Of a stretch of 64,000 bases of DNA, positions 27,638 through 36,117 are shown in pieces. Source of the stretch: Halalkalirubrum salinum (GTDB taxonomy: Archaea; Halobacteriota; Halobacteria; Halobacteriales; Haloferacaceae); the NCBI RefSeq assembly GCF_005543295.1, contig NZ_SRSG01000008.1:104514-168513 (forward strand). The letters are read 5' to 3'. Position numbers and translations under genes: made by a program. Numbering within the stretch: position 1 is the stretch's first letter; the number at the start of each line of letters is the position of its first letter. The notes below the pieces were generated by a model. The model saw only the letters and a list, made by a program, of their open reading frames with translations, did not search any database and was not told where the DNA came from.

Positions 27638-28514
27638 CTGATTGGTGTTCTCTGTTGGGGTGTTTCTGGTCGTCTACTGGCGCGTGTTCACCGCTTTCGA
27701 GCGCTGGGTGATTGTCTGTTTTGATCGTCGGTCGGCCAATAAACCGCCTGCCAGGATCGATCCCGCTGAACCGCGACAAACAGTGCGGACACTCCGGTGT
27801 CTCAAGTAGTGATAGGTCCACCTGTTGGCCACACGCTTCGCAGTTGCCCTGCGTCACGTTTTTTCGGTTTGCCTCCTGTTTGAGTTCCCGTCCCCGCTCG
27901 CGAGTCGCGTGTGCCTGCTCGATCGACGCGAGCCGACCACCGAGCGCCTCGCCAATCGTTTCAACCTCAGATTCAATATCGACGATGGATTTGTCGTGTG
28001 CCTCAAGGATCGTCTCGTAGTTGTCAAATCCCGACGAGAGGTCTGCCTCAAGCGCCTCGAGCAGTGACTCAACTCTCGTTATGCGCTCAGAAAGCGCCGG
28101 GTGGTCGTGATCTGTCGGCGCGAGCGCTGGGTGTTCGTGGTCAGAGTCTGCTTTCGATCTAGCCTCTCGCAACACGTCGATGATTCGACTTCGCGTATTC
28201 TCAATCTCTTCGGTGAGCCGTGATTCGACTGCCTCGATCTCGGCATCTGAGTCCGCGCCAGCCGCGTGTGCGTCCGCGTCGAGTTTGTTTTCGACAGCCG
28301 TAACTCGGGATTCGATCGACGTGAGTCGATCGAGCAGTTCATTGAGTCGGTCCTCGAGTGTCCCGCTCGGGTCTCCTTCGTCGATGAGCCTGAGCGCCAT
28401 AACCGATCGAGCGAGCGCCGATTCGAACGTTCGATCGGTTTGGTCTGCGTAGTCGTCAAGCCATGACGCAAGTTCTGTTGGAAGCTCAATCGACTGCGGC
28501 TGTTCACGGGACAT
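27627..28514 (-). CDS. Coiled-coil protein with C-terminal zinc ribbon
   Basis: A 295-residue protein. Residues 1-50 (IELPTELASWLDDYADQTDR) resemble a small helical, ribbon-helix-helix-like domain. About 50-215 is heptad-rich coiled coil, interrupted by a His/Asp-rich stretch (SDHEHPALAPTDHDHPALS, about 123-141) that might bind metal. A zinc ribbon CEACGQQ...CPHC follows at about 229-248. It lies between a RAD55-like ATPase gene (53 bp upstream) and the four-Cys gene (overlapping). The family function is unknown. Confidence 0.78.
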   Translation of the reverse strand: MSREQPQSIELPTELASWLDDYADQTDRTFESALARSVMALRLIDEGDPSGTLEDRLNELLDRLTSIESRVTAVENKLDADAHAAGADSDAEIEAVESRLTEEIENTRSRIIDVLREARSKADSDHEHPALAPTDHDHPALSERITRVESLLEALEADLSSGFDNYETILEAHDKSIVDIESEVETIGEALGGRLASIEQAHATRERGRELKQEANRKNVTQGNCEACGQQVDLSLLETPECPHCLSRFSGIDPGRRFIGRPTIKTDNHPALESGEHAPVDDQKHPNREHQSDGI

Positions 28515-28567
28515 CTACACCAATACTCACGGGTCCTGATACTTAAGCGTACACTGCAAAATATCAG

Positions 28568-29404
28568 CTACCGAATCTTCCGGACATCGCTGATATCGAA
28601 TCCGCCGTCGTGTATTTCAGTCTCAAACTGCACAATATCTTTGGATTCAAGCCGTGAGAGGACGCCACGGAACTCGCGAACAATCATAACGCGAGCCCGT
28701 TTTGAACCGCCAGACTCCCACGAAAACACAAACGTCCCACCAACTGAATCCATGAGTTGACCGAACTGTGGCTCCGACAGCGTCTCCGTATTCACGACAA
28801 CCAAAATGAGTCCGCCCCAGTGATGGGCTGCGCGTTTGAGCCCGCGCATTAACATTGCAATGTCGCTCCACTCGATGTCTTCGTTGATTGCACCGATCAG
28901 ATCAGTTAGTGAATCGATGACGACGAGATTGCCCTGTGCGTGTTCGGAGAGATATCCCCCAAGTGCACCGAACACCGAATCTTGGCGCCGTTCTTTCGAA
29001 AGATCAGAGATCTTCATCGCCTGCCCAGCGTACCACTCGCGAGGAATGGCGCTGCCTTGAAAATACTCTGCCGCAAAGTCGCGGAAGGTAATTCGCGGGA
29101 CCGCTGCCTCGACGATTTCTTCGTCAAGCGTGTACCGTAGCTCCCGCTCGATCGCTGCTTGACTCGCGGTGATCGATAAGTAGTGAATCTCTTCGGGCAG
29201 TCGTGTCGCTGCTGGAGGCGTCCCGTAGTACAGTTCAAACAGGTCGGGATCGGTGTGCCCGATTGCGTGCATCGCAGCGCTCGTATGAATGAACTCACGG
29301 GCCCCTGCACCGGATTCGCCTGCCAGGAGAACGACGTTTCCGGGCGGTGCGCCGCCTTTCAGAGTCTCATCCAACTGTGCGATACCGAACGGGATGTTCT
29401 CCAT
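28568..29404 (-). CDS. RAD55/KaiC-like RecA-superfamily ATPase homologue with degenerate Walker A (HTR-like)
   Basis: A 278-residue RecA-fold protein of the group called HTR-like in haloarchaea. It begins IPFGIAQLDETLKGGAPPGNVVLLAG as KaiC/RadA proteins do. The P-loop is GESGAGAREF (29-38): the position of the invariant lysine is alanine, so ATP hydrolysis is doubtful. Walker B is intact (GNLVVIDSLTDLI, about 158-170), and IPREWYAGQAMK with the adjacent serines is a family-specific insert. It heads a three-gene set with the coiled-coil and four-Cys genes. Confidence 0.8.
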   Translation of the reverse strand: MENIPFGIAQLDETLKGGAPPGNVVLLAGESGAGAREFIHTSAAMHAIGHTDPDLFELYYGTPPAATRLPEEIHYLSITASQAAIERELRYTLDEEIVEAAVPRITFRDFAAEYFQGSAIPREWYAGQAMKISDLSKERRQDSVFGALGGYLSEHAQGNLVVIDSLTDLIGAINEDIEWSDIAMLMRGLKRAAHHWGGLILVVVNTETLSEPQFGQLMDSVGGTFVFSWESGGSKRARVMIVREFRGVLSRLESKDIVQFETEIHDGGFDISDVRKIR

Positions 29405-29444
29405 ACACTTTCGTCTCGCTTTGTCCGTTTAGCCGTTATGGCCA

Positions 29445-30410
29445 TTACCTGGATTCAACAGTCACACCACTGTTGTGACCAGCAACGACGAGTATCTGTC
29501 CGTCGTAGCCACTCGCGTCGAGTGCATTGCGACCGGCTTCGGCCGCGAGGTCGGCGTTTTGTGTGTCTGTGACGCCGTAAACAATCGGGCCCCACGAGGA
29601 CTGTCCTGCTCCGTACACAGACGCGGCAGTATCGAGCTGATCGACAATTTCACCCACCGGCGGACGGTAGACCCCACCCTGTTCGTCAGCGTACCACGCG
29701 CCGTTGAGTCGTCCAAGTTCGGCGATCGCGTCACCGAACGCCTCTGCGCGGCCGTCTACGATCGCCGGCAGCACGCGTCGGAGCACGAGGCCTGCGATCC
29801 GATCGGCGATTGCAGGATCCGCGCGCTCGACGACCGATCGCATGCTCTCGTCTTCGGCTGCGCCGTTTCGACCCGTCTCTGCGTCCGGGATCACGAGGAG
29901 AAAGCGCCAGTCAGGGGGAATCTCGTGGCGCGCAGTTACCGGCGGGACCCGCCACGTCCCATCGGCCGGCCGCTCTGTGGTAAATCGCGCGGTTGGGTGC
30001 CCGCCGTCGAGAATAAAGCCTCCCGTTTCGAACGCGGCGACGCCGACGCCCGATCGACCGCCCCGTCCTAACCCAGGGGCGTGTTCTCGGACGTCGACCG
30101 ATCGATCATAACAGCCGGCCGTCGCGCGAAGCGTCGCCAATGCGAGCTGGGTCCCACTGCCAAGTCCCGAATGTCTCGGAAGCTGGGATTCGACATGGAT
30201 CTTCACCCCGGGGAGATCAAGCGCTGCACAGCTTCGTTCGGCGTACTCCGCAACCGCTGGGTCTTCGCAGTCGATCGTCTCCGCGGGTGTCGCCTCGACG
30301 ACGGTGTGTGGCCCGTCGATCGCGGCACCGACCGCTCCGTATAGTCGCGAATGCGAGAGGCTCAGGTTCACAAAGCCAAAGTGTAGCCGTCCCGGTGCAA
30401 TGACGCGCAT
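29445..30410 (-). CDS. Beta-RFAP synthase-like GHMP-family protein
   Basis: A 321-residue homologue of beta-ribofuranosylaminobenzene 5'-phosphate synthase, which in methanogens joins p-aminobenzoate to PRPP as the first committed step of the methanopterin side chain. It has the start MRVIAPGRLHFGFVNLS, the GHMP motif 2 PRHSGLGSGTQLALA (about 79-93), and GGRSGVGVAAFETGGFILDGGH. Haloarchaea use folates, as thyA, DHFR and gcv in this window indicate, so its in vivo product is an open question. The upstream gene is divergent. Confidence 0.85.
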   Translation of the reverse strand: MRVIAPGRLHFGFVNLSLSHSRLYGAVGAAIDGPHTVVEATPAETIDCEDPAVAEYAERSCAALDLPGVKIHVESQLPRHSGLGSGTQLALATLRATAGCYDRSVDVREHAPGLGRGGRSGVGVAAFETGGFILDGGHPTARFTTERPADGTWRVPPVTARHEIPPDWRFLLVIPDAETGRNGAAEDESMRSVVERADPAIADRIAGLVLRRVLPAIVDGRAEAFGDAIAELGRLNGAWYADEQGGVYRPPVGEIVDQLDTAASVYGAGQSSWGPIVYGVTDTQNADLAAEAGRNALDASGYDGQILVVAGHNSGVTVESR

Positions 30411-30568
30411 TCGCTCGTACTAGGGGTACCCACCGCATTCAGCTTTCGACGGCGGCAATACGACGTTATTCTACTGCTGTTCAGACGCTATCGGCGAAAA
30501 TGCTCTCGGACCGAATCTCGTAGGTTTGGATCGCCACCGTTTACGCGATCGCTGTCAAAGCGACCTGC

Positions 30569-30865
30569 ATGCCCAAACCCAAATCCGACTTCGAAGCGCT
30601 CTATCCGTGCGATTTCTACACGCCTGCAGAGTTACTCGACCACGATCAGATGTACACCGTCTACGAGATTGCTCGACTCCTGCAGGGGCTCGATCCCGAC
30701 GCCGCGATCGACGAGGGCGTCGAGGATGTGCTGTTAGACTGGGCGATCCCGTGGGTGATGCAACACGCTGCGGAGCTGGTTATCGCAGAGCCACCAACTG
30801 ACGATGCACCCGGCTACTACGGGCTGAAAACCGACAGCGACACCGACACCGACGTCGATGCGTAA
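30569..30865 (+). CDS. Small acidic conserved haloarchaeal protein (DUF5827-like)
   Basis: A 98-residue protein starting MPKPKSDFEALYPCDFYTP, with WAIPWVMQHAAELV in the middle and an Asp-rich end (SDTDTDVDA). There are no obvious catalytic residues. The stop codon abuts the ATG of the P-loop ATPase at 30866, so the two are co-transcribed and may act together. I recall this as a haloarchaea-specific family (DUF5827), without known function. Confidence 0.72.
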   Translation: MPKPKSDFEALYPCDFYTPAELLDHDQMYTVYEIARLLQGLDPDAAIDEGVEDVLLDWAIPWVMQHAAELVIAEPPTDDAPGYYGLKTDSDTDTDVDA

Positions 30866-31693
30866 ATGAAGCTACTCGTCGCCGGCGGTGCGCCCGTCGA
30901 CGCCGGCAAAACCACGTTTTCGGTCGGGCTCCTCGGTTCGATCGACGGCGCAATCGGTTTCAAGCCCCGTGCGGGAAACGACTACTGGTTCGACCATGAC
31001 GACGTCTGCCGGGCGATCGACGACGGGCGGCTGTACGGCAAAGATGTCCACCGCTTGGCTGCTGGGTGCGATCGCCCGGGAGAAGAAGAGCGGCTCAATC
31101 CAGTCCATCGGCTATGGCGGCCGACCCCCGGGCGTCGTGGCATGCTGGGTGAGGAGGGTCGGACGTTTCTCGTCGATCGGGTCCGGACGGTCGACGGCGA
31201 TCGCTTCGTCGTAAACGCGAATGCGATCGACGCCGACCTGCTTCCTGCGGCCGTCCGAGACTCGCTGCCGCTTGAGGATGCCGTGCGGGTACAGACGATT
31301 CCTGCGTTCAACGAGATCATGGTCGATCTGTACGTCCCGGCGTTCGATCGCATCGAATCGGAGATCGCGGCGACCGACCCCGTCGTCGTCGAATCTTACG
31401 GCGACATCGCCGCCCCAGTCTCGGCAGTCTCATTCGACGCGGTGGCGGTTGTCGAGCCGAGTCGCGTCCGGGTATACGACGGCGAACGATACGCGAAGGC
31501 CCGAGAGATCGCGAGCGGCAGCGCTCGTGCGGGCCAACTGGAAGAGCGCGTCGAGCGCGTCGTCGATCTCCTCGACCCGCAGGCGACCCACGAACTGCCA
31601 GCACTCACGAGCGACGACCGCGCCGACCCGTCCGCGATCGCTGCGAGCTACGCGGAGGCGTACCGATCGCTTCTGGACGTCGCCTTCGCGTAG
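30866..31693 (+). CDS. P-loop ATPase of unknown role
   Basis: A 275-residue P-loop protein with Walker A GGAPVDAGKTTFSVGLL at residues 7-23, like dethiobiotin-synthetase and MobB-type G3E/SIMIBI ATPases. RAGNDYWFDHDDV (36-48) may contact substrate, and VVVESYGDIAAP near residue 170 is a likely Walker B-like strand. No membrane segment or zinc site is seen. The upstream 98-aa gene ends exactly where it begins. Downstream the MBL gene is convergent. The substrate is unknown. Confidence 0.75.
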   Translation: MKLLVAGGAPVDAGKTTFSVGLLGSIDGAIGFKPRAGNDYWFDHDDVCRAIDDGRLYGKDVHRLAAGCDRPGEEERLNPVHRLWRPTPGRRGMLGEEGRTFLVDRVRTVDGDRFVVNANAIDADLLPAAVRDSLPLEDAVRVQTIPAFNEIMVDLYVPAFDRIESEIAATDPVVVESYGDIAAPVSAVSFDAVAVVEPSRVRVYDGERYAKAREIASGSARAGQLEERVERVVDLLDPQATHELPALTSDDRADPSAIAASYAEAYRSLLDVAFA

Positions 31694-31709
31694 CGCTGTC
31701 GAGCGCTGG

Positions 31710-32294
31710 TCACATGCTCCGGGCCATCCGAGCGGCCAGATCAATGTGCGAGGCGGGATCGTCGAGCACGTCTGGCCCGTGGCCGACGTACATCGCTGCC
31801 AGATCGACGCCGACGATCGAGCGCACGCGATCGATGCTTTCGATCAGTGCCTCGCGATCGCCCTCCGGGAGATCGGTCCGACCAAAGGAGCCGTTTTGAA
31901 ACACCAGATCGCCCGCAAAGAGCGTGTGCGGCGCCTCGCCGTACAGACAGATGTGGTCCTTTTTGTGTCCGGGAGTGTGGACCGCGACGTACTCGTGATC
32001 GCCCAGTTGGACGCTATCGCCGTCGGCGATCGGGTTGTCGACCGCGGGCTGCTCGGGATCGTATCCCCACGTTTTGACCCCGAAGGCATCCCTGACTGCG
32101 TCGACGTTGCCCACGTGGTCGGGATGGGTGTGCGTGAGCACGATTGCCTCGAGAGCGTCGACGTGCGTCCGGATTCGTGAGACGATGTCGAAGTTCGCGC
32201 CCGTGTCGACGAGGACGGGCCGATCGCCCTCGACGAGAAAGGCGTTGGCGGTAAACGCCTGTACGCCCGCCGCGAGGTTCGTGATAGGTGCCAT
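31710..32294 (-). CDS. Metallo-beta-lactamase-fold hydrolase (glyoxalase II-like)
   Basis: A 194-residue MBL-fold hydrolase starting MAPITNLAAGVQAF. The zinc-binding motif THTHPDHVGN is at residues 54-63 (H55, H57, D59, H60), with further ligands in HTPGHKKDHICLYG and FAGDLVF. The compact size fits glyoxalase II-like thioesterases rather than RNA-processing members. The frame upstream to 32435 would overlap thyA, so the ATG at 32294 is preferred. Confidence 0.88.
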   Translation of the reverse strand: MAPITNLAAGVQAFTANAFLVEGDRPVLVDTGANFDIVSRIRTHVDALEAIVLTHTHPDHVGNVDAVRDAFGVKTWGYDPEQPAVDNPIADGDSVQLGDHEYVAVHTPGHKKDHICLYGEAPHTLFAGDLVFQNGSFGRTDLPEGDREALIESIDRVRSIVGVDLAAMYVGHGPDVLDDPASHIDLAARMARSM

Positions 32295-32384
32295 GCTGGA
32301 ACTACGGCGTCGATCGACTTTGCGGTTTCTCTGCACTCGGACGGAATTATTATCCGCCGCGACATCCGATCGAACAGCAAGCCC

Positions 32385-33395
32385 ATGCGCCAATATCTGG
32401 ACCTCATCACCGATGTTCTCTCGGGGGGAACACACAAGCCGAACCGCACCGGCGTGGATACAATTTCCTCATTCAGTCACAGCTACCGGATCGACCTCCG
32501 GGAGGGCTACCCGCTGGTCACGACCAAAGATCTCTCAGGGTCTCGATGGAACTCGCTCATCCACGAGTTCCTGTGGTATCTCTCTGGGGAAGAACACATC
32601 CGATCGCTTCAGGAAGAGACGAGCATCTGGGACTCGTGGGCCGACGCGGAGGGACGGCTCGACACCGCCTACGGGCGATTCTGGCGGCGATACCCGTTTC
32701 CGCCAGAAGGCGATCGTCTCGACGGCGAGAGCTGGCCCGACGACGATCACCGCTGGCTGAACGCCGACGGGACGTTCGACCAACTCGGCTACGTCATCGA
32801 CACCCTTCGCGAACAACCCAACTCTCGACGGCTCGTTGTCAACGCCTGGCATCCGGCAAACGCGACCGTCTCGACCCTCCCGCCATGTCACTACACATTT
32901 GTGTTCAACGTCCAAGGCGATCGGCTCAACTGCCATCTCACCCAGCGATCGGGTGACATCGCGCTCGGGATACCCTTCAACATCGCGGCCTACGCGCTTT
33001 TGACGCACGTCGTGGCCAACGAGACTGACTTTGAGGTCGGAACGTTCGGACACTCGATCGTCGACGCACACGTCTACTGCGGGACCGGCGACCGCGGCGC
33101 GTGGTATGGCGAGCATCTCGCTGAACTGCGCGACCGCGTCGCCGCAGTCGACGACCCAGCAGACTATCTCGACGTCCGCGCGTGGATCGACGAGACCGCG
33201 CCTGCGGGTGACACCGGACCGTACGGAAATCCGCTTGATCACGTCCCTGGGCTTCTCACCCAGTGTTCGCGGTCGCCGCGTGCGCGTCCGACGATCGAGG
33301 TCGACGACGTTCCCCTGTCGGACCTCCGCTTTGAGAACATCCGGCTGGAGGGGTACGATCCGGCTGCTGCGATCGATTTCGGAGTCGCCGAATGA
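32385..33395 (+). CDS. thyA: Thymidylate synthase
   Basis: A 336-residue folate-dependent enzyme that methylates dUMP to dTMP using methylene-tetrahydrofolate. It shows KPNRTGVDT (18-26, phosphate-binding Arg), the catalytic Cys in TLPPCHYTF (C168), QRSGDIALGIPFNIA (187-201) and the family end VDDVPLSDLRFENIRLEGYDP-type region. Compared with the 264-residue E. coli enzyme it has insertions, as in other haloarchaea. The DHFR gene follows 40 bp later. The upstream TATA-like ttatta is near 32346-32351. Confidence 0.96.
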   Translation: MRQYLDLITDVLSGGTHKPNRTGVDTISSFSHSYRIDLREGYPLVTTKDLSGSRWNSLIHEFLWYLSGEEHIRSLQEETSIWDSWADAEGRLDTAYGRFWRRYPFPPEGDRLDGESWPDDDHRWLNADGTFDQLGYVIDTLREQPNSRRLVVNAWHPANATVSTLPPCHYTFVFNVQGDRLNCHLTQRSGDIALGIPFNIAAYALLTHVVANETDFEVGTFGHSIVDAHVYCGTGDRGAWYGEHLAELRDRVAAVDDPADYLDVRAWIDETAPAGDTGPYGNPLDHVPGLLTQCSRSPRARPTIEVDDVPLSDLRFENIRLEGYDPAAAIDFGVAE

Positions 33396-33435
33396 CCGCA
33401 GACACCACAGACGAGGCAGCTACGATGAGGTGGCG

Positions 33436-33933
33436 ATGACAGACGACGATCCAGAAATTGTCCTCATCGCAGCCGTCGCCGAAAACGGCGTGATCGGTGT
33501 CGACGGCGAGATGCCATGGCACCTCCCCGAGGATCTCACACACTTCAAGCAGACGACCATGGGTCATCCCGTCGTAATGGGCAGACGGACGTACCAGAGC
33601 ATCGAGCGTGCGATCGACGGCCCGCTTCCGGGTCGAACCAACATCGTACTGAGTCGTAGCGATCCGGATGTCCCCGACGATGTGATTGTCGTTGAGTCGA
33701 TCGACAACGCACTCGAGGCCGCACGAGAACTGGACACCGAACGGCTGTTCGTGATCGGTGGCGGCACCGTCTATGAGCAGTTCTTTGATCGTGCCGATCG
33801 GCTCGTGCTTACCGAGATCGAGTCGTCCTACGACGGCGACACGAGGTTTCCTGAGTTCGACAAGACGGAATTTATCGAGGTGCGGCGCGACGATCGTGAC
33901 GGCTTTTCGTTTGTCGAGTACGAGCGCTGTTGA
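33436..33933 (+). CDS. folA: Dihydrofolate reductase
   Basis: A 165-residue NADPH-dependent enzyme that reduces the dihydrofolate made by ThyA. Conserved parts are IAAVAENGVIGVDGEMPWHLPEDL, with the substrate-binding Trp and acidic residue around 28-33, then VVMGRRTYQSI, the NADPH-binding LFVIGGGTVYEQF (about 107-119) and LTEIESSYDGDTRFPEF. The ATG at 33436 was chosen; the longer frame lies in thyA. Its placement directly after thyA is the classic recycling pair. Confidence 0.95.
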   Translation: MTDDDPEIVLIAAVAENGVIGVDGEMPWHLPEDLTHFKQTTMGHPVVMGRRTYQSIERAIDGPLPGRTNIVLSRSDPDVPDDVIVVESIDNALEAARELDTERLFVIGGGTVYEQFFDRADRLVLTEIESSYDGDTRFPEFDKTEFIEVRRDDRDGFSFVEYERC

Positions 33934-33968
33934 ACTGCTGTGGCGAGTTCACTGAACGATCGTACTGA

Positions 33969-34784
33969 TTATTTGACGATCGCATCGAGTTCCCCAACTC
34001 CGGAGACGATCGCCCGAACGCGATCGCCCGATCGAATTACCCCTGCACCTGGCGTCCCAGTCGAGATCACGTCACCCGGTTCGAGCGTCATGCCCCGAGA
34101 GTGAAACGCGACCAACTCGGCGGGCGAATGTCGCATGTGGTCGATCGTATTCTCGGCGATCGTCTCGCCGTTGATCTCGGTGCGAACCATCGTGTCGGCT
34201 GAAACCGCGTCAGCGCCCGAAGACGGCACGACGAGATGTGGTCCAAAAATCAAAAACGAGTCGAAGCTCTTCGCGCGGGTCAAAAACCGCGGGTTCCGTT
34301 CGAGGATGTCCTCGGCGGTCATGTCGATCACGGGGACAAACCCAGCGATCACGTCTGACACGCTCGCTGGATCAACCTCTGAGCAGGTTCGGCTGATCAC
34401 GACCCCGAGTTCAGCCTCGGCGGTGACGCGATCGCTCACTTCGGGTAACCGGATCGGACCACCTGGCGGGGCGATCGCGGTGTGTGGTTTCTGGAAGCTC
34501 GCTGGTTCGTCGGGCGTTGTCTCCTTGAGATCAGCCGCGTGATCGGCGTAATTCAACCCAATTCCCCACAGCTTTCGCGGCTCGAACGGGGTCCCGAACG
34601 ACAGCGCTGTGGCTGGTATCCGATCGGCTGGCACTGCGTCAAGGTCGATCGCGTCTGCGTCCCGCGCGGCGGCGACGATACCTGTCACATCCGGCAGCGC
34701 CGCAGATAGCGGAACGAATCCCTCGTCGTCACCGACGACGCGGCGTCCGTCGATCGTCCGGCCAAATTGAAGCATTCGGGCCAT
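33969..34784 (-). CDS. Fumarylacetoacetate hydrolase-family protein
   Basis: A 271-residue FAH-fold enzyme. LWGIGLNYADHAAD (about 73-86), FQKPHTAIAPPGGPIRLP and EAELGVVISR supply the metal-binding Glu residues, and VISTGTPGAGV is the family's C-terminal signature. Members hydrolyse or decarboxylate C-C bonds in breakdown products of aromatics, and some are acylpyruvases or oxaloacetate decarboxylases. The ATG at 34784 overlaps the stop of the cupin gene by one base (TGATG), so the two are coupled. Confidence 0.9.
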   Translation of the reverse strand: MARMLQFGRTIDGRRVVGDDEGFVPLSAALPDVTGIVAAARDADAIDLDAVPADRIPATALSFGTPFEPRKLWGIGLNYADHAADLKETTPDEPASFQKPHTAIAPPGGPIRLPEVSDRVTAEAELGVVISRTCSEVDPASVSDVIAGFVPVIDMTAEDILERNPRFLTRAKSFDSFLIFGPHLVVPSSGADAVSADTMVRTEINGETIAENTIDHMRHSPAELVAFHSRGMTLEPGDVISTGTPGAGVIRSGDRVRAIVSGVGELDAIVK

Positions 34785-35131
34785 CACTCCGCCTTGTCGG
34801 TCCAGAAGTCAAACGATCGTCCTGGCGCGAAGACGTCGAGGCCGATCGCGGTCGTTTCGCCGGTGTTCTCGACGCGATGGGCTTCCCACGCCTCCAGATG
34901 GACCGAATCGTACTGTTCGAGCGTCACTGTCTCGGTCTCGGTGTGGACGGTCAACTCGCCTTTGAGACAGACACAGACCTGCTCGTTCTCGTGGTCGTGC
35001 ATTGGGGAGCTATGTCCCGAGGGTTTTTCGAACCACTCGAACGAGAAGGCGTCGCTGCCGGCCAGGGCAGCTCGACCCCAGCCATTGTCGGGTTCGTACG
35101 TCTCCGCGTCGTCGAAGGGAACGTGTTCCAT
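34784..35131 (-). CDS. Cupin-domain protein
   Basis: A 115-residue single-domain cupin. Motif 1 is HSSPMHDHENEQVCVCLKGE (His, His, Glu metal ligands, about residues 38-57) and motif 2 is HLEAWEAHRVENTG with the fourth ligand His near 83. Small cupins of this type act as dioxygenases, isomerases or sensors. Coupling to the FAH-family gene suggests a short degradative or detoxifying route whose substrate is unknown. Confidence 0.88.
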   Translation of the reverse strand: MEHVPFDDAETYEPDNGWGRAALAGSDAFSFEWFEKPSGHSSPMHDHENEQVCVCLKGELTVHTETETVTLEQYDSVHLEAWEAHRVENTGETTAIGLDVFAPGRSFDFWTDKAE

Positions 35132-35222
35132 ACTCGACTCTCACAGGGACTGAACAAATCGGTTGCGACGGCGGCACGCTGGAATCCTCACGGCAACAAC
35201 CGCTGCGGTTGATACAAGTAGC

Positions 35223-36020
35223 CTACAGATTCGACCCGCCGCTGCCGCCGTCGATCACGATCGACTGGCCGTTGATGTAGCCGGACTTCGGCGACGAGAG
35301 AAACGCAACCGTATTCCCCAGTTCCATTGGATCACCGATCCGCTCCAGCGGGTTCGACGCGCCCCAGTCAGCCAGCCCTTCCTCGTAGCTGTCGTACTCA
35401 CCGCGCTCGATCGCCTGCTCAATCAGGTCACGGATCCGGGAGGTTTCATGTGATCCCGGAAGCACCGCGTTGGCCCGCACATCCGGGGCGAGCTCCAACG
35501 ACAGCGTCTTTTCCAGGCCGATCACGCTCATTCGCACCGAGTTCGACAAGACGAGCGAGTCGATCGCTTCCTTGACGCTTCGGGAGGTGATGTTGACGAT
35601 CGTCCCGCCGCCGTCGGCCGCGAGCGGCTCTGCAGCAGCCCGACACAGCCGGACGACGCTCATCACGAGTAGATCGTACGCGTCATACCAGTCCTCGTCG
35701 TCCGTTTCGAGGAACGGGCCGCTCGGGGGCCCGCCCGCAGAGGTGACGAGGTGATCGAGTCGGCCGAACCGATCGATCGGCGTCTCGACGAGCGTCTCGA
35801 TATCATCTGCACTGGTCAGATCGCCCGGTACAGCAACAACTTCGGCTTCGCCGGCGGCCTCCTCGCGGAGGTCCGCGGCCGCTTCTTCGAGGGTCGTCTC
35901 GTCGCGACCGTTGATCACGACGTTTGCGCCCTCGCGGACGAGTGCGCGTGCGGATGCGTTGCCAAGCCCGCGGCTGGATGCGGTAACGAGGGCGACGTTG
36001 CCGTCAAGTTCGAGATCCAT
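35223..36020 (-). CDS. Short-chain dehydrogenase/reductase
   Basis: A 265-residue SDR with the NAD(P)-binding TASSRGLGNASARAL motif (residues 13-27), an NAG-equivalent SAGGPPSGPF (about 94-103), the active site Ser (ITSRSVKEAI) but SVRMSVIGLEK where Tyr-x3-Lys is usual. The Tyr is not where expected, as in some glucose-1-dehydrogenase-like/FabG-like haloarchaeal SDRs. It ends INGQSIVIDGGSGGS. The ATG at 36020 fits; the longer frame runs into the gcvPB tail. Confidence 0.85.
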   Translation of the reverse strand: MDLELDGNVALVTASSRGLGNASARALVREGANVVINGRDETTLEEAAADLREEAAGEAEVVAVPGDLTSADDIETLVETPIDRFGRLDHLVTSAGGPPSGPFLETDDEDWYDAYDLLVMSVVRLCRAAAEPLAADGGGTIVNITSRSVKEAIDSLVLSNSVRMSVIGLEKTLSLELAPDVRANAVLPGSHETSRIRDLIEQAIERGEYDSYEEGLADWGASNPLERIGDPMELGNTVAFLSSPKSGYINGQSIVIDGGSGGSNL

Positions 36021-36117
36021 ACCACCATCGGCGGCCGGCACGTACAAAACCGTTGACCCCCCGGCGGCATCGGCCGGTGGCTGGGTTCGTGTCGCGGCCG
36101 CTGGCCCTGTCGACTGG

